64,000 bases of DNA from a bacterium HR15 (GTDB lineage Bacteria; Armatimonadota; Fimbriimonadia; Fimbriimonadales; GBS-DC), in NCBI GenBank assembly GCA_002898555.1, contig BEHR01000001.1, positions 124,001 to 188,000 of the forward strand. Direction: 5' to 3'. Made by a program: the position numbers and the translations under genes. Below, one piece after another: positions 17,400 to 26,965 of this stretch. The notes under the pieces are model-generated. The model worked only from the letters and a program-made list of their open reading frames with translations, ran no database searches and was not told the DNA's origin. Every line of letters starts with the position of its first letter. Position 1 is the first letter of the stretch.

Positions 17400-17861
17400 A
17401 TGGCACGCACCATTCTGATGGCGTATCGGGGTACCGAGGAAGACAAGCGCGTGCTGCGTTGGCTCTGCCGGATCGTGAAGCAGACCCGCGCGAACCTGCG
17501 CTTGGTGTATGTATTGACCGTACCCTTCACGGAACAAGTGGACGCCCCGGAGCCAGCCGGTCTGCACCAGGCGGAGCAGATGCTGATGGAAGGCGAGCAT
17601 CTCGCAGAGCGCGAGGGAGTGATTGCTGCCGCCGATATTGTGCAGGCACGGGATGCAGGCAGCGGGCTGGTGAGCGAGGCAGCAGAGCTGGAAGCGAGTA
17701 TCCTGGTGATGACCGACCGCCGCCACCTGCTCCCCATGGAAAACCCGCTTGGCTATGGCACCGTCGCCTATGTGCTACGCCACGCCCCCTGCCCCGTCTG
17801 GATCTGCTATGCGCCACTTCCGGCACACTCCCACCCCCCCGAGGGAGGAGAGCGTACCTAA
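17400..17861 (+). CDS. Universal stress protein, UspA family
   Basis: 153 residues with the Usp alpha/beta fold: an N-terminal strand ARTILMAYRGTEEDKRVL, then LRLVYVLTV, a C-terminal ILVMTDRR block and VLRHAPCPVWIC. The ATP-binding G-2x-G-9x-G(S/T) motif is only partly kept (DRRHLLPMENPLGYGTVAYV), so nucleotide binding is uncertain. It probably works with the upstream permease, whose C-terminus has a related domain. Confidence 0.8.
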   Translation: MARTILMAYRGTEEDKRVLRWLCRIVKQTRANLRLVYVLTVPFTEQVDAPEPAGLHQAEQMLMEGEHLAEREGVIAAADIVQARDAGSGLVSEAAELEASILVMTDRRHLLPMENPLGYGTVAYVLRHAPCPVWICYAPLPAHSHPPEGGERT

Positions 17862-17891
17862 GCTGCTAAATATCCGAAAGGGAGGATAAGG

Positions 17892-17897
17892 TACAAT
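17892..17897 (+). promoter_or_regulatory. -10 box TACAAT, leaderless start of the restriction-modification operon
   Basis: GGTACAAT lies 8 bases before the ATG at 17906 and no Shine-Dalgarno sequence is correctly placed. The upstream ggagga is before the promoter, so it cannot be in the transcript from this site. Confidence 0.5.
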
Positions 17898-17905
17898 CAT
17901 ATACG

Positions 17906-19234
17906 ATGGGTCAACAATTACACCTGTGGGCTATCGAGAAGGTGGATCACAAACAGGTGCTGAGTGCCTCGCGCATGGAGCTGGAGCGAAAGTACGCGCC
18001 TCTGCTCTGCGAACGTTTGGATCTAGGGAATTATGTGTCCTACACTGGAAATAAGCAAGTACCGGTGCTGCGCCTCTATCGCTATAAAGAGGCATTCGCT
18101 TACCCTTTCGTCCAAGAGATGCTTCGAAACCTTTCGCTCTCCGAAAAGGATTTTATCCTGGACCCTTTTTGCGGACTGGGTACGACGGTGTTTACTGCTG
18201 GCTTGCATCGTATCCCCAGTTGGGGTGTGGACAAATTACCTGTTGCCGTGTTTGTTGCCAGCACCTTACCACTGCTGCTAAAAATGGAACCGGGGCAGCT
18301 TCGTGAAGCGTTCGAACAGTTGCAAGCCTCTGTGGAGTCTCAGTCGCCTGCACCCGTTGCAGATGATGTTGCGATTATGAAGGTTGCCTTCCCCCCAGAG
18401 AACCTGCTGCTGCTGCGTAGATGGAAAGCCTCTATCGAAAGACTCGGGTCTCCATTGCGTGAGGTCATGATGCTGCTTCTACTTTCGATTCTGGAAGCGT
18501 GCAGTTATACATCGAAGGATGGTCAATTTTTACGGTTGCGCCGTGAGAAGCCGGTTGCTCATCCTACGGAGGCGCTGCGGCGGAAAGTGCAAGAAGCCGA
18601 GCGAGATATTCTGTTCGCTCGCCAATTGGGGTGGCATCGATGCTGGCAGCAACCAGTTATCACGCTTGGCGATGCACGCCAGCTTCCACTTTTGCCAATG
18701 AAAGGCTTACCTAATGTTATCATAACCTCACCCCCCTATGTGAATCGTTATGATTACACGCGCTCCTACTCTCTGGAACTTTGCTTTGCGTTTGTGCGCA
18801 ACTTTGAGGAACTTAAAGCGCTGCGATTCAGTGTCCTGCGTTCCCACATTGAGGCGAAAGTAAGCCCTGATGAAATCCCTTCGCATCCTACCGTAGTAGA
18901 AGTACTTCTGACACTGAAGCAGCGTTGTGACCGGCTCAACAACCCCAGAATCCCCGCGATGATAGCAGGATATTTCGTCGACATGGAAAGGGTTATTCAG
19001 GAATGGGCACGCGTACTTGCTCCGGAAGCGCGAGTGGTGATGGTGGTGGACAATGTGCGCTTTGAGGGAGAGATGCTTCCTGTCGATCTTATCCTGTGTG
19101 ATATGGCAGAGCAAGCGGGCTTCGGAACAGAAGCGATATGGGTCGCCCGCTACAAAGGCAATAGTGCCCAACAGATGGGACGATATGGGCGAGTACCTGT
19201 GCGCGAAAGCATTCTGTTCTGGAGGAAGCGATAG
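17906..19234 (+). CDS. DNA methyltransferase of a type II restriction-modification system
   Basis: 442 residues. SAM-binding motif I is FILDPFCGLGTTVFTAG (about residues 86-102) and catalytic motif IV is TSPPYVNRYDYTRSYSLEL (about 275), the S/T-PPY form of amino-methylating enzymes (N4-cytosine or N6-adenine). Given the XcyI-like partner, N4-cytosine methylation in CCCGGG is the best guess. The endonuclease gene starts 2 bases after its stop. The pair is visibly richer in A/T than its neighbours, which hints at horizontal acquisition. Confidence 0.85.
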   Translation: MGQQLHLWAIEKVDHKQVLSASRMELERKYAPLLCERLDLGNYVSYTGNKQVPVLRLYRYKEAFAYPFVQEMLRNLSLSEKDFILDPFCGLGTTVFTAGLHRIPSWGVDKLPVAVFVASTLPLLLKMEPGQLREAFEQLQASVESQSPAPVADDVAIMKVAFPPENLLLLRRWKASIERLGSPLREVMMLLLLSILEACSYTSKDGQFLRLRREKPVAHPTEALRRKVQEAERDILFARQLGWHRCWQQPVITLGDARQLPLLPMKGLPNVIITSPPYVNRYDYTRSYSLELCFAFVRNFEELKALRFSVLRSHIEAKVSPDEIPSHPTVVEVLLTLKQRCDRLNNPRIPAMIAGYFVDMERVIQEWARVLAPEARVVMVVDNVRFEGEMLPVDLILCDMAEQAGFGTEAIWVARYKGNSAQQMGRYGRVPVRESILFWRKR

Positions 19235-19236
19235 GC

Positions 19237-20184
19237 ATGAGTAGGAAACGGCGTTCTCACTCTCACTCCCAAGAGCAGAGCTGGCTGGCCGATCAGTTGG
19301 CTAAAAGCACTTTTTTCCACGGCCGATTGCATGCATGGGGACTTTTGGAAATCGCTCAACAGATCGAGCAGGTGCGCGGGGACCAACTTGATTGGGATCG
19401 TCTTGACCAACTGGGTATATCACGAGGCGCGTGGAACAAAGTTGTTCACAGTGGCATCAAACCCGTACTGGTTTTTGCTCATCCAGAAGTGCTTCAAAAT
19501 ATTGCACGAGCTGTAAGCTATTATAGAATGTTGGCAATGGTTTCGCAAAAATCGATGGCGCGCATCGGACTTCTTGTGAACGACCTGGAAGGTGGGAAAT
19601 TGCCAACATCTCAACAAGCGATAGATATTGCTCGCCACCTTAATGCCATTATTAGCAAACTCATAGAAGCGGATGATATTATTGCAATGCGCGAGCTTGA
19701 TTTATGGCGTGGGATGGCTGCTGGAACGCAAGCGCAAGGCTCATGGCAAAACGCGAAAGGGGTTGAGGTGGAAACCTTAGTGAAGGAATTTGTGCGACAA
19801 CGCGCTCAGTCAATTGGCATAACCAATACGCCCGCACCCAATAGGATTGTTCTGCGTGATGGACGAGAGATCATCTTCGGTGATGACCCTGATATTGTAA
19901 TCTCACGCAATGAAAAACCCCTTGTGGCAATCGAGGTCAAAGGTGGGATCGACCCTGCGGGCGCGCTGGAACGGTTGGGTGCCGCTATTAAGTCGCTTCA
20001 GCGGGTCAAAGAGAGCAATCATACCTGCGTGACCATTCTACTGCTTAGACAATCTTCTGTTACAGAAGGTGTGAGACGAGACATAAAACGAAGCCATGCC
20101 GCTGTAGATTACTGGTACACGATTGAAGATTTTATAAGCGACGAGGCAGTGCAAGGAACGCTTTGGCAACAGATGGGTTTTTGA
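19237..20184 (+). CDS. Type II restriction endonuclease, XcyI-like
   Basis: 315 residues. The C-terminal PD-(D/E)XK core is clear: DPDIVISRNEKPLVAIEVKGGIDPAGALERLGAAIKS, with catalytic Asp, Glu and Lys in D-(x)n-EVK. The EVKGG.DPAGALERLGAA block is what I associate with the XcyI family, whose founding member cuts CCCGGG; this specificity is inferred from memory of the family, not shown. The N-terminal 170 residues are helical and probably carry DNA recognition. It follows its methyltransferase by 2 bases, so the modification enzyme is translated first. Confidence 0.8.
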   Translation: MSRKRRSHSHSQEQSWLADQLAKSTFFHGRLHAWGLLEIAQQIEQVRGDQLDWDRLDQLGISRGAWNKVVHSGIKPVLVFAHPEVLQNIARAVSYYRMLAMVSQKSMARIGLLVNDLEGGKLPTSQQAIDIARHLNAIISKLIEADDIIAMRELDLWRGMAAGTQAQGSWQNAKGVEVETLVKEFVRQRAQSIGITNTPAPNRIVLRDGREIIFGDDPDIVISRNEKPLVAIEVKGGIDPAGALERLGAAIKSLQRVKESNHTCVTILLLRQSSVTEGVRRDIKRSHAAVDYWYTIEDFISDEAVQGTLWQQMGF

Positions 20185-20190
20185 GACCGT

Positions 20191-21522
20191 TCATTGATGG
20201 TTCTGGTCATTTTGTCTCATCCGTTCCAGTGCCTGCAGGAATTCGCGGATGCGTGCTTCGTGCCCGCGCGTGGTCGGTTCATAATAGGGCAGTTGCCAAT
20301 CGCCCTCTGGCAAATAGCGCTGTGGTGCCCAGCCCTCGGCAAAATCGTGCGGATAGAGATAGCCCGCTGCATGCCCCATCTCCTTCAGCGCGGGATGGGG
20401 AGCATTCCGCAGATGGAGGGGGATGGGTGGCAAAGGCTTCGTGCGCACATCGCCCAACGCGCGTTGGAGCGCTGCATAGCAGGCGTTGCTTTTGGGCGAG
20501 GTCGCCAGATAGAGCGTGACATGCGCCAGAATCAATTGCGCTTCAGGCATTCCGACCCGCTCAATCGCCTGCGCTCCTGCTGAGGCAACCACCAGCCCCA
20601 GTGGATTCGCATTCCCCACATCCTCGCTCGCCAAAATGAGCAGCCGCCGCATAATGAAGCGCGGATCTTCACCCGCGACCAGCATGCGCGCCAGATAGTG
20701 CAACGCAGCATCCGGATCGCTGCCCCGCACCGATTTGATAAACGCCGAGATCGTGTCATAATGATAATCACCTTGTTGATCGTAGCGCACCATCGGTTTC
20801 TGCAGCAACTGTTCGATCAGCGCGAGGCGGATAGTTCCCCCGGGCGGCGTCTGCAACGCGGCGGTCTCCAGAATATTGAGCGCGAGCCGCGCATCGCCCG
20901 CCGCCGTGTGTACCAGATGCTTCAGTGCAGCGGGTTCGATTCGCAAATCCAGTTCACCCAGCCCACGCTCGTGGTCATGCAGCGCACGCTCCACCAAAAG
21001 GCGCACCTCATCTTCCTCTAATGACTTGAGCACCAGCACATGCGCCCGCGAGAGCAAGGCGTTCGAAAGAAGAAAGAAGGGGTTTTCGGTCGTTGCTCCC
21101 ACGAGGGTGAAAGTGCCGTCCTCCAGATAGCCGAGCAGTGCGTCTTGCTGAGTGCGGTTAAAGTGATGGATTTCATCCAGTAGCAGGAGGGTTGGCTGCC
21201 CCGTGGTGCGCATTCGGTGGCGAGCGCGTTCCGCCAACTTCCGAATCTCCGACACACCGATAGCGACCGCGCTGTGGTTCTCCACAAACGCGCCGGAATA
21301 GTGCGCAATCAGGTAGGCGAGGCTGGTCTTGCCACAGCCAGGCGGTGCCCACAGAATGACCGACCCCAGCGTGCCCTGTTCAATCGCCTGACGAATGGGC
21401 ATGCCAGGCGCGAGCAGATGCGATTGCCCCACGAACTCATCTAAGGTGCGTGGGCGCATACGAGTCGCCAACGGCAGCCGTACTACCGAGCGTGTCTCCC
21501 CAAACAGACTGGATTGCATCAT
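20191..21522 (-). CDS. rarA: Replication-associated recombination protein RarA (MgsA)
   Basis: A 443-residue AAA+ ATPase related to clamp-loader subunits, acting at stalled forks. Features: RMRPRTLDEFVGQSHLL, Walker A WAPPGCGKTSL, Walker B LLLLDEIHHFNRTQQDALL, sensor GATTENPFF, and a C-terminal tetramerisation/SSB-binding region with SDPDAALHYLARML and EDVGNANP. It converges with the restriction gene (6-base gap). Two adjacent ATGs (21522 and 21519) are possible starts. Confidence 0.95.
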   Translation of the reverse strand: MMQSSLFGETRSVVRLPLATRMRPRTLDEFVGQSHLLAPGMPIRQAIEQGTLGSVILWAPPGCGKTSLAYLIAHYSGAFVENHSAVAIGVSEIRKLAERARHRMRTTGQPTLLLLDEIHHFNRTQQDALLGYLEDGTFTLVGATTENPFFLLSNALLSRAHVLVLKSLEEDEVRLLVERALHDHERGLGELDLRIEPAALKHLVHTAAGDARLALNILETAALQTPPGGTIRLALIEQLLQKPMVRYDQQGDYHYDTISAFIKSVRGSDPDAALHYLARMLVAGEDPRFIMRRLLILASEDVGNANPLGLVVASAGAQAIERVGMPEAQLILAHVTLYLATSPKSNACYAALQRALGDVRTKPLPPIPLHLRNAPHPALKEMGHAAGYLYPHDFAEGWAPQRYLPEGDWQLPYYEPTTRGHEARIREFLQALERMRQNDQNHQ

Positions 21523-21574
21523 CCATCATGATACCGCGTCCAGTGGGTATCATAAAGATAGCTGAGTCGCCATC

Positions 21575-21660
21575 GCCCGGGTGGCGGAATGGTAGACGCG
21601 GGGGACTTAAAATCCTCTGGGGGAAACCCCGTGCGGGTTCGAGTCCCGCCCCGGGCACCA
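21575..21660 (+). tRNA. tRNA-Leu (anticodon TAA)
   Basis: 86 bases including an encoded CCA. Acceptor stem GCCCGGG pairs with CCCGGGC, the T arm contains GGTTCGAGTCC, a long variable arm (CTGGGGGAAACCCCG region) marks a class II tRNA, and the anticodon loop CTTAAAA gives anticodon TAA. Each arm of the acceptor stem contains CCCGGG, the sequence expected for the neighbouring XcyI-like system. Confidence 0.93.
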
Positions 21661-21727
21661 CACATTACCGATTGTGTTTGCATCTCCATCCGCCTAAAAG
21701 CCTCCAAAAAAATCCTCTGGGGAAACC
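21609..21727 (+). repeat. Direct repeat of a tRNA-Leu segment, 100 bp apart
   Basis: The segment AAAATCCTCTGGGGGAAACC in the tRNA anticodon/variable arm (from 21609) recurs at 21709-21727 with one G missing. The second copy ends at the stop codon of the PLP-enzyme gene. No tRNA can be folded around it, so it is a fragment, not a second tRNA. Confidence 0.75.
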
Positions 21728-23325
21728 TACAAATCGTACAGGGCGTCCAGATAGCGATGCAGCACTTCGTCGATGACGCCGCGAAAGGGCAACGAGTTCG
21801 CCATCCCATAGATGGGTGCCATGCCCTCCGACTGCTTAGAAGTGGCTTTGCCCTGTTTCACTTCATTTACTGCACTTCGCAGATCGTTCAGAAACTGCTC
21901 CGCAACCCCGGGCTGGGTGTGGCGCAGGGTGATGGCAAAATGGGCACCAGGGGGACGCTGCAGCGCAACCAGTCGCCAACCGCGTGCCGCCATGCGATCC
22001 AGCACCTCGTAGATATTGAGCGAGTCGGAGGTGAAAGCGATGAGGAAAAGCGGGACACCCATCAGGCGCAATTCGGGAATGGCTTCGATGCCCTGACGGA
22101 CAGTCGTTGCCGTCTCCATGATGCGTCGCGCAGCTTCCAAATAGCCCGACTCGCCCAGGGTGACCATCGCTGCCCAGCCCGCTGCGCTTAGCGCACCGGG
22201 GCGACTGCCAGGCAGCGTAGGCGAGGCATATAAACCGCCTGGCCAATCGGTATAGGTGAAATACTGATAGCGCCGCAGTGCGCGTCCACGATACAGCACC
22301 ACCGATAGCCCCTTCGGAGTATAACCGTATTTGTGCGGATCGACCGACATGGAGGTCACGCCGGGCACACGGAAATCGTATGGGGGCACTGGATAGCCCA
22401 GCCGCTCGATAAAAGGCAAGATAAACCCGCCCAGACAGGCGTCCACATGCAGACCGATGCGGTGTTCCTGTGCCAGAGCAGCGATCTGCGGGATAGGGTC
22501 TATGGCGCCGTGTGGGTAACTCGGCGCGGAGCCGACCAGCGCAACGGTGTTGCGCGTAATGGCGCGCCGCATCGCCTTCACATCGGCACGAAACTGGTTG
22601 TCGACAGGCGTGCGAATCAGCCGAATGCAGAACAGATGCGCTGCCTTATCGAACGCAGGGTGGGCAGTGACGGGGGCAACCACTTCTGGTTGAGTGATCC
22701 CGCGCTCGGCACGCCCCCAATCGCGATAGGTCTTCATCGCCAAGAGGATGCTCTCCGTACCGCCTGAGGTGACCGTGCCCACAATCTGCAGGTCGGGGTC
22801 CGTCTGGTAGGAGCCTTGTTCCCCGTCATTTTCGGTTTGGTGGGAGCCTCGCCCTCCAGAAGGGTCGTCGATAGGGTGTGCTCCAAGCAGAGATGCCGTC
22901 ATGGCGACAATTTCCGCCTCAAACTTCACTGTGCTGGGAAAGAGGTCTGCATGCAAGGGGTTGCTCTGCCCATGGAGGGCATAGACCTGGCTAAGGAACG
23001 CGGCATGCTCTTCGCCTCCGTGATAGACTGTGCCTGACACATGCCCGGTTTGCCAGGCAGGGGTTTCACGCTCGCGCAGCCGCGTCATCCATTCCAGCAC
23101 TTGCTGTTGCGGGATGCCCCTTTCGGGTAGGCGCGTGAAGGTGGGCATCTCGCCCTCGTAAGGATGTAAACGGGTGCGCACCATCTGCTCGATGCGCGTA
23201 TACTCGTCTTCCAAACGCTCCCGCACGCCGGGCAAACGGTGCATCGCCTGCTCGGTTGTGCGCCAAAAAGATTGCTTCACCCGCTGCCACCAGTTCAAGT
23301 CCGCAGATTCCCTCCCATCCAACAT
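21727..23325 (-). CDS. Sphingosine-1-phosphate-lyase-like PLP decarboxylase/lyase
   Basis: 532 residues of fold-type I, group II PLP enzymes. The blocks [78 protein letters not shown] and [12 protein letters not shown] (PLP-binding Lys) follow sphingosine-1-phosphate lyase closely, more than bacterial glutamate decarboxylases. Substrate in this organism unknown. At about residues 155-178 there is a hydrophilic insertion ([20 protein letters not shown]) produced by two degenerate copies of an intergenic-type repeat. The gene ends where the tRNA-fragment repeat begins. Confidence 0.85.
   Translation of the reverse strand: MLDGRESADLNWWQRVKQSFWRTTEQAMHRLPGVRERLEDEYTRIEQMVRTRLHPYEGEMPTFTRLPERGIPQQQVLEWMTRLRERETPAWQTGHVSGTVYHGGEEHAAFLSQVYALHGQSNPLHADLFPSTVKFEAEIVAMTASLLGAHPIDDPSGGRGSHQTENDGEQGSYQTDPDLQIVGTVTSGGTESILLAMKTYRDWGRAERGITQPEVVAPVTAHPAFDKAAHLFCIRLIRTPVDNQFRADVKAMRRAITRNTVALVGSAPSYPHGAIDPIPQIAALAQEHRIGLHVDACLGGFILPFIERLGYPVPPYDFRVPGVTSMSVDPHKYGYTPKGLSVVLYRGRALRRYQYFTYTDWPGGLYASPTLPGSRPGALSAAGWAAMVTLGESGYLEAARRIMETATTVRQGIEAIPELRLMGVPLFLIAFTSDSLNIYEVLDRMAARGWRLVALQRPPGAHFAITLRHTQPGVAEQFLNDLRSAVNEVKQGKATSKQSEGMAPIYGMANSLPFRGVIDEVLHRYLDALYDL
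22806..22857. repeat. Two degenerate copies of a dispersed repeat inside the PLP-enzyme gene
   Basis: 22831-22857 (TTCGGTTTGG..GCCCTCC) matches 26928-26954 near dtd over 27 bases with three C/T differences. A more degenerate copy, GGTAGGAGCC..CCCCGTC, is adjacent at 22806-22827. Both are in frame within the coding sequence. Confidence 0.7.
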
Positions 23326-23372
23326 TCTACGCCGAAACGGTCGGTTCCTGCAAAGTGAATAGCGAGTAGAAT

Positions 23373-24962
23373 CTATTCGTTGCTCGCTACTTTCGCGTGA
23401 ATCGGGCGAGTAGCACGGTAAAGGGCGTGAAACGCTCGGAAGAGGTTCGCATAGAGGCGGGTGTTGGCGGGATCGGGCTGGAACACTTGGCGGATAGGTG
23501 CCCAGCGTGCAGGATCCAGATGGAATCTGTTTGTAGGGGAACCCTCATGGATCTGCCTCAGCTCGAGAGCGCCCAGCATCGCCGCGCCGCGTAGGGTCGC
23601 TGTGACGGGGTTCTCCATCTGGGCAATGGGACGATTGAGCACATCGGCTAAAATCTGGCACCAGAGATCCGACCTCGCGCCCCCGCCGATGGCGCGAATC
23701 TGTTCGAAGCGTCGCCCAGCAAAACGCTCCACATAGGGCAGCAGCCAGCGCAGATTCAGGGCGACCCCTTCCAACACCGCCCGCACCAGATGCGCCCGCC
23801 GATGATTCAGCGATAAGTGGTGAAACCCACCCCGAATCGCATCATCTTCCACAGGGGTGCGCTCACCATAGAGCCACGGGGTGAAGATCAGCCCCTCACT
23901 GCCCGGTGGCACCTCTGCAGCCAGCGCGTCAAAACGGGCATAGGCGTCGGGAGGGGCATCGCCAGTCAACCCGTCGGGCGCAAAAAACAGATGATCACGC
24001 AAAAAGGTGAGGCACATGCCCGCTGTCTCTTGCTCATTCGCGATAAAGTAGCGTCCCGGCAACGCCGCGGGCAACGCCGCCATATTATGCAGCAGATCGG
24101 TCTTCTTGAACGGCACATGGCAGCTAAGCCATGCGGAGGTGCCAATGTACAGATGTGGGTCAAAGTCGCGGACACCCCCGGAGCCGATGGCTGCTGCGTG
24201 AATGTCGGGTGTGCCCGCAATCACCAGCGTCTCACGCGGCAAATCCCATGCTTCCGCAATGGACGGACGGAGCCTGCCCAGCACACGACCACCACGACGA
24301 ATGTCGGGCAGTTTTTCGCGCTCGATACCTGCCCAGCGCAGCAGCATCGGATGATAGTCCACCCGGCTCAAGTCACGATTGTCAGTCAACCAATGTAAGG
24401 TAATCGCCTCAGGTGAGGTAGACAGCGTGCCACTTAGCCAGAAGTTCAAATAGTCAATCGGCTCCAGAAATTTCCATGCCGCGCGATACCGATCGGGCTG
24501 CTCATGTTTGAGGTAGAGGATATGTGCCAGTGGGTCTTTACCTGCGCGTCCTGGCGCACCACCTGTCAGCCGAATCCATGTAAACAGCTTGCGCAAGCTG
24601 TAGCCTTCGAAGGCAGGGAACCCATAGATGAGTTCACGGATATGCGCGGCACCGCGCGTGTCCATCCAGATAATTGCATTCCCTATTGGCTCGCCCGCCT
24701 TATCAATCGCCACGGTGCTGGACCACTGCGCGGAGCAGATAACCGCCCGAATCTGCTCTCTGGGCACAGGGGACATATTTAGCAACTGCTGCACCAGCTG
24801 CGTGATGACCCGTTGCCATTCGCGCGGGTCCTGCTCCGCACCACCATCTGGCAGCAGAGAGAGCGACACAGGGGCTGCTTTTAGCTGCACAAGTTCTCCC
24901 TGCACCGAGAAGATAGCTACCTTGCATACCGATGTGCCCAGATCGATAGCCACCAGATACAT
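23373..24962 (-). CDS. FGGY-family carbohydrate kinase (xylulokinase-like)
   Basis: 529 residues with the sugar-kinase/actin ATPase fold: N-terminal phosphate-binding strand [21 protein letters not shown], then [15 protein letters not shown], and the FGGY signature region with [18 protein letters not shown] and [24 protein letters not shown]. Closest by pattern to xylulokinases, although other pentulose or polyol substrates cannot be excluded. It stands alone, with no isomerase, transporter or regulator next to it. Confidence 0.87.
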   Translation of the reverse strand: MYLVAIDLGTSVCKVAIFSVQGELVQLKAAPVSLSLLPDGGAEQDPREWQRVITQLVQQLLNMSPVPREQIRAVICSAQWSSTVAIDKAGEPIGNAIIWMDTRGAAHIRELIYGFPAFEGYSLRKLFTWIRLTGGAPGRAGKDPLAHILYLKHEQPDRYRAAWKFLEPIDYLNFWLSGTLSTSPEAITLHWLTDNRDLSRVDYHPMLLRWAGIEREKLPDIRRGGRVLGRLRPSIAEAWDLPRETLVIAGTPDIHAAAIGSGGVRDFDPHLYIGTSAWLSCHVPFKKTDLLHNMAALPAALPGRYFIANEQETAGMCLTFLRDHLFFAPDGLTGDAPPDAYARFDALAAEVPPGSEGLIFTPWLYGERTPVEDDAIRGGFHHLSLNHRRAHLVRAVLEGVALNLRWLLPYVERFAGRRFEQIRAIGGGARSDLWCQILADVLNRPIAQMENPVTATLRGAAMLGALELRQIHEGSPTNRFHLDPARWAPIRQVFQPDPANTRLYANLFRAFHALYRATRPIHAKVASNE

Positions 24963-25018
24963 CCATACGCCCTTTCGCTTTGTTGTGCCAGTTCTCCTGC
25001 TCTATCCGCTTGGAAGGG

Positions 25019-25024
25019 TATACT
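25019..25024 (+). promoter_or_regulatory. -10 box TATACT, leaderless start of mltG
   Basis: GGGTATACT is followed by exactly 7 bases and then the ATG at 25032; there is no ribosome-binding site. The GTATAC core is palindromic, so on the other strand it may also serve the FGGY kinase gene, with a 50-base leader. Confidence 0.6.
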
Positions 25025-25031
25025 CTTCTTG

Positions 25032-26456
25032 ATGCGTTGGGGCTGGCTGATTTGGGATGCGTTGGCGATTCTTGCCTTTACGCTGATCGGGATGCATTTT
25101 CACAAGACACCGCTCACCCTGCCCGATCTTGGGCGTACTCTGATCCCGTTTTATATGGGCTGGTTCGGGCTGGCGTTGCCGTTGGGTCTATATCGCGAGC
25201 AGGGATCGCGCTGGGCGTTCTTAGCGGTGTGGCTGCTGGGTGTCCTGGTGGGGGTCTTGCTTCGAGCGTGGGTATTCACGGGGCGTGGCGTTTCACTACT
25301 GGCTATTAGCCCAACTTTTCTGCTCTTCTCATTGCTTTTTATCGGGCTGTTCACATGGCTGCCCCGTTTGATCGTTTACCTCGTGCGTCGTGCCCGGCAG
25401 ATCCACCGTGTCCGACAGATCGGGCAAAGTTGGACCATGCGTCGCTGGCTGAAGTGGCTTTTGGTTGGGGTGGCGGTCCTGCTGCTGATTGCAGGCGGGT
25501 TCGCAAGGTGGCTCTATCGTGAGACGCGCCCACTCAGCGCGCGGTTCCAGCCGCAGCTGGTGCGCCTGCACGAGCCGCTTACCCCCGACGCTATGGCTCA
25601 ACGGCTTGCCGCACGCAAACTGATTCGCAACCCGCGCCTGCTCGCTTTTTACCTGCGCTGGAAGGGCAAACAGCGCATCGCCCCTGGCGATTACGAGTTC
25701 AGCCCTAACCAGAGCCTGTTGGAAATCGCCCACATCCTGATCGAGGAGCAGTTCACACGCAACTGGGTCACCATCCCTGAAGGCTGGAACCGCTTTCGGA
25801 TTGCTCGGCGCCTGCATGAGCGCGGGATTGCCGATGCGCAGGAGTTCCTTGCGTTGTGTCGTCAGCCGCAGCGGTTCCGCGACCTGGGCTTGCCCCTGCC
25901 TGAAAAGGGCACCTTGGAGGGGTATCTCTTCCCCAGCACCTATCGCCTCCCGCCAGGCAGCGGCGCGGAGACCGCCATCCGCACGATGCTCAAAGCAACC
26001 CTACAGCAGGTCTATCTGCCCTATCAGGAGAGGATAAAGCAGCGTGGTCAGAGCCTGCACGAGGTGCTGACCATCGCCTCAATGATCGAAAAGGAAGCGA
26101 TGCATGATGCCGACCGTCCTCTGATCGCGGCGGTCATCTACAATCGCTTGAAAAAAGGCATGCCGCTGCAAATCGACGCGACGGTGCTGTATGGGATGGG
26201 GCAGTGGAAATCGCGCGTGCTGTATAAAGATTTGCAGCACCCCTCGCCTTACAATACCTATCGTCGCAAGGGGCTGCCCCCAGGTCCGATTGCCAATCCG
26301 GGTTTGGCAAGTATTCGTGCCGCGCTGAACCCCGCCAAGGCGGACTATTTATATTATGTGGCTCAAGCGGATGGCTACCACCGCTTCACCCGCACCTATG
26401 AAGAGCATCAGCAGGCGATTCGCGAGGTGCGAGCGGATGCTACGACCCCTAATTAG
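25032..26456 (+). CDS. mltG: Endolytic murein transglycosylase MltG with N-terminal DUF3054-like membrane domain
   Basis: 474 residues. From about residue 134 ([21 protein letters not shown]) the protein is a complete MltG: a membrane anchor, a LysM-like part and the YceG catalytic domain with [26 protein letters not shown], the catalytic Glu in [16 protein letters not shown], and [15 protein letters not shown]. MltG cuts nascent glycan strands. The first 125 residues form four hydrophobic helices ([27 protein letters not shown]) resembling DUF3054, an unusual fusion. ATG 25032 is supported by its leaderless promoter. Confidence 0.88.
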   Translation: MRWGWLIWDALAILAFTLIGMHFHKTPLTLPDLGRTLIPFYMGWFGLALPLGLYREQGSRWAFLAVWLLGVLVGVLLRAWVFTGRGVSLLAISPTFLLFSLLFIGLFTWLPRLIVYLVRRARQIHRVRQIGQSWTMRRWLKWLLVGVAVLLLIAGGFARWLYRETRPLSARFQPQLVRLHEPLTPDAMAQRLAARKLIRNPRLLAFYLRWKGKQRIAPGDYEFSPNQSLLEIAHILIEEQFTRNWVTIPEGWNRFRIARRLHERGIADAQEFLALCRQPQRFRDLGLPLPEKGTLEGYLFPSTYRLPPGSGAETAIRTMLKATLQQVYLPYQERIKQRGQSLHEVLTIASMIEKEAMHDADRPLIAAVIYNRLKKGMPLQIDATVLYGMGQWKSRVLYKDLQHPSPYNTYRRKGLPPGPIANPGLASIRAALNPAKADYLYYVAQADGYHRFTRTYEEHQQAIREVRADATTPN

Positions 26457-26893
26457 CGTGTCTCCATAATCAAAGTCACCGGTCCCTCGTTTTGCAGGCG
26501 CACCTGCATCGTGGCGCCATACACGCCCCTTTGCACGGGGATGCCCTCCGTAGCCAGGAGCTGGCAGAAGGTCTCGTACAGCACACGCCCCTGCTCAAAG
26601 GGCGCCGATTCGGTGAAGCTGGGGCGTCGCCCCTTGCGGCAATCCCCGTACAGGGTGAAGTTGGACACGACCAGCGCATCCCCTCCGATTTCCAAGAGTG
26701 CGCGGTTCAGTTTGCCTTCCTCGTCCTCAAAGATGCGCAGGTGAGCAATTTTCTGGGCGAGCCAGCGGGCATCGTCCTCTGTGTCGTCTCGATGCACGCC
26801 AAGCAAGACCAGCACGCCTTGCTCAATGCGGGCATGCAGTTGCCCGTCTATCCAAACTTCTGCCCAGCCAACACGCTGAATGACTGCTCGCAT
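26453..26893 (-). CDS. dtd: D-aminoacyl-tRNA deacylase
   Basis: 146 residues from ATG 26893, the family length. Dtd removes D-amino acids (and glycine from tRNA-Ala) from mischarged tRNAs. [17 protein letters not shown] is the standard start and [12 protein letters not shown] the C-terminal cross-subunit NxGPVT motif. The SQFT motif reads SNFTLYGD here, a Gln-to-Asn change at the active site edge. The frame continues upstream to 26956 encoding [11 protein letters not shown], which is repeat sequence and not part of the enzyme. It overlaps mltG by 4 bases, tail to tail. Confidence 0.88.
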   Translation of the reverse strand: MRAVIQRVGWAEVWIDGQLHARIEQGVLVLLGVHRDDTEDDARWLAQKIAHLRIFEDEEGKLNRALLEIGGDALVVSNFTLYGDCRKGRRPSFTESAPFEQGRVLYETFCQLLATEGIPVQRGVYGATMQVRLQNEGPVTLIMETR

Positions 26894-26927
26894 AATTTCT
26901 GAAACCGACAGGTTAGCCGGTGTGAGA

Positions 26928-26954
26928 TTCGGCTCGGCGGGAGCCTCGCCCTCC
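26928..26954. repeat. Dispersed GC-rich repeat (GEAPAEP-type) upstream of dtd
   Basis: TTCGGCTCGG..GCCCTCC; on the minus strand the element translates as EGEAPAEP, a peptide often produced by a short repeat common in several bacterial phyla. The related copy is at 22831-22857. It sits between relA and dtd, where it may supply a transcript hairpin (GGCTCGGCGGGAGCC). Confidence 0.6.
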
Positions 26955-26965
26955 AAATGTACGGT

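Noticed and set aside
21709-21727. Second tRNA gene
   Set aside because: Only a 19-base fragment is present; no acceptor or T stem can be formed around it.
26894-26956. Longer Dtd with [12 protein letters not shown]-terminus
   Set aside because: Those residues come from a dispersed repeat; the conserved protein starts at ATG 26893.
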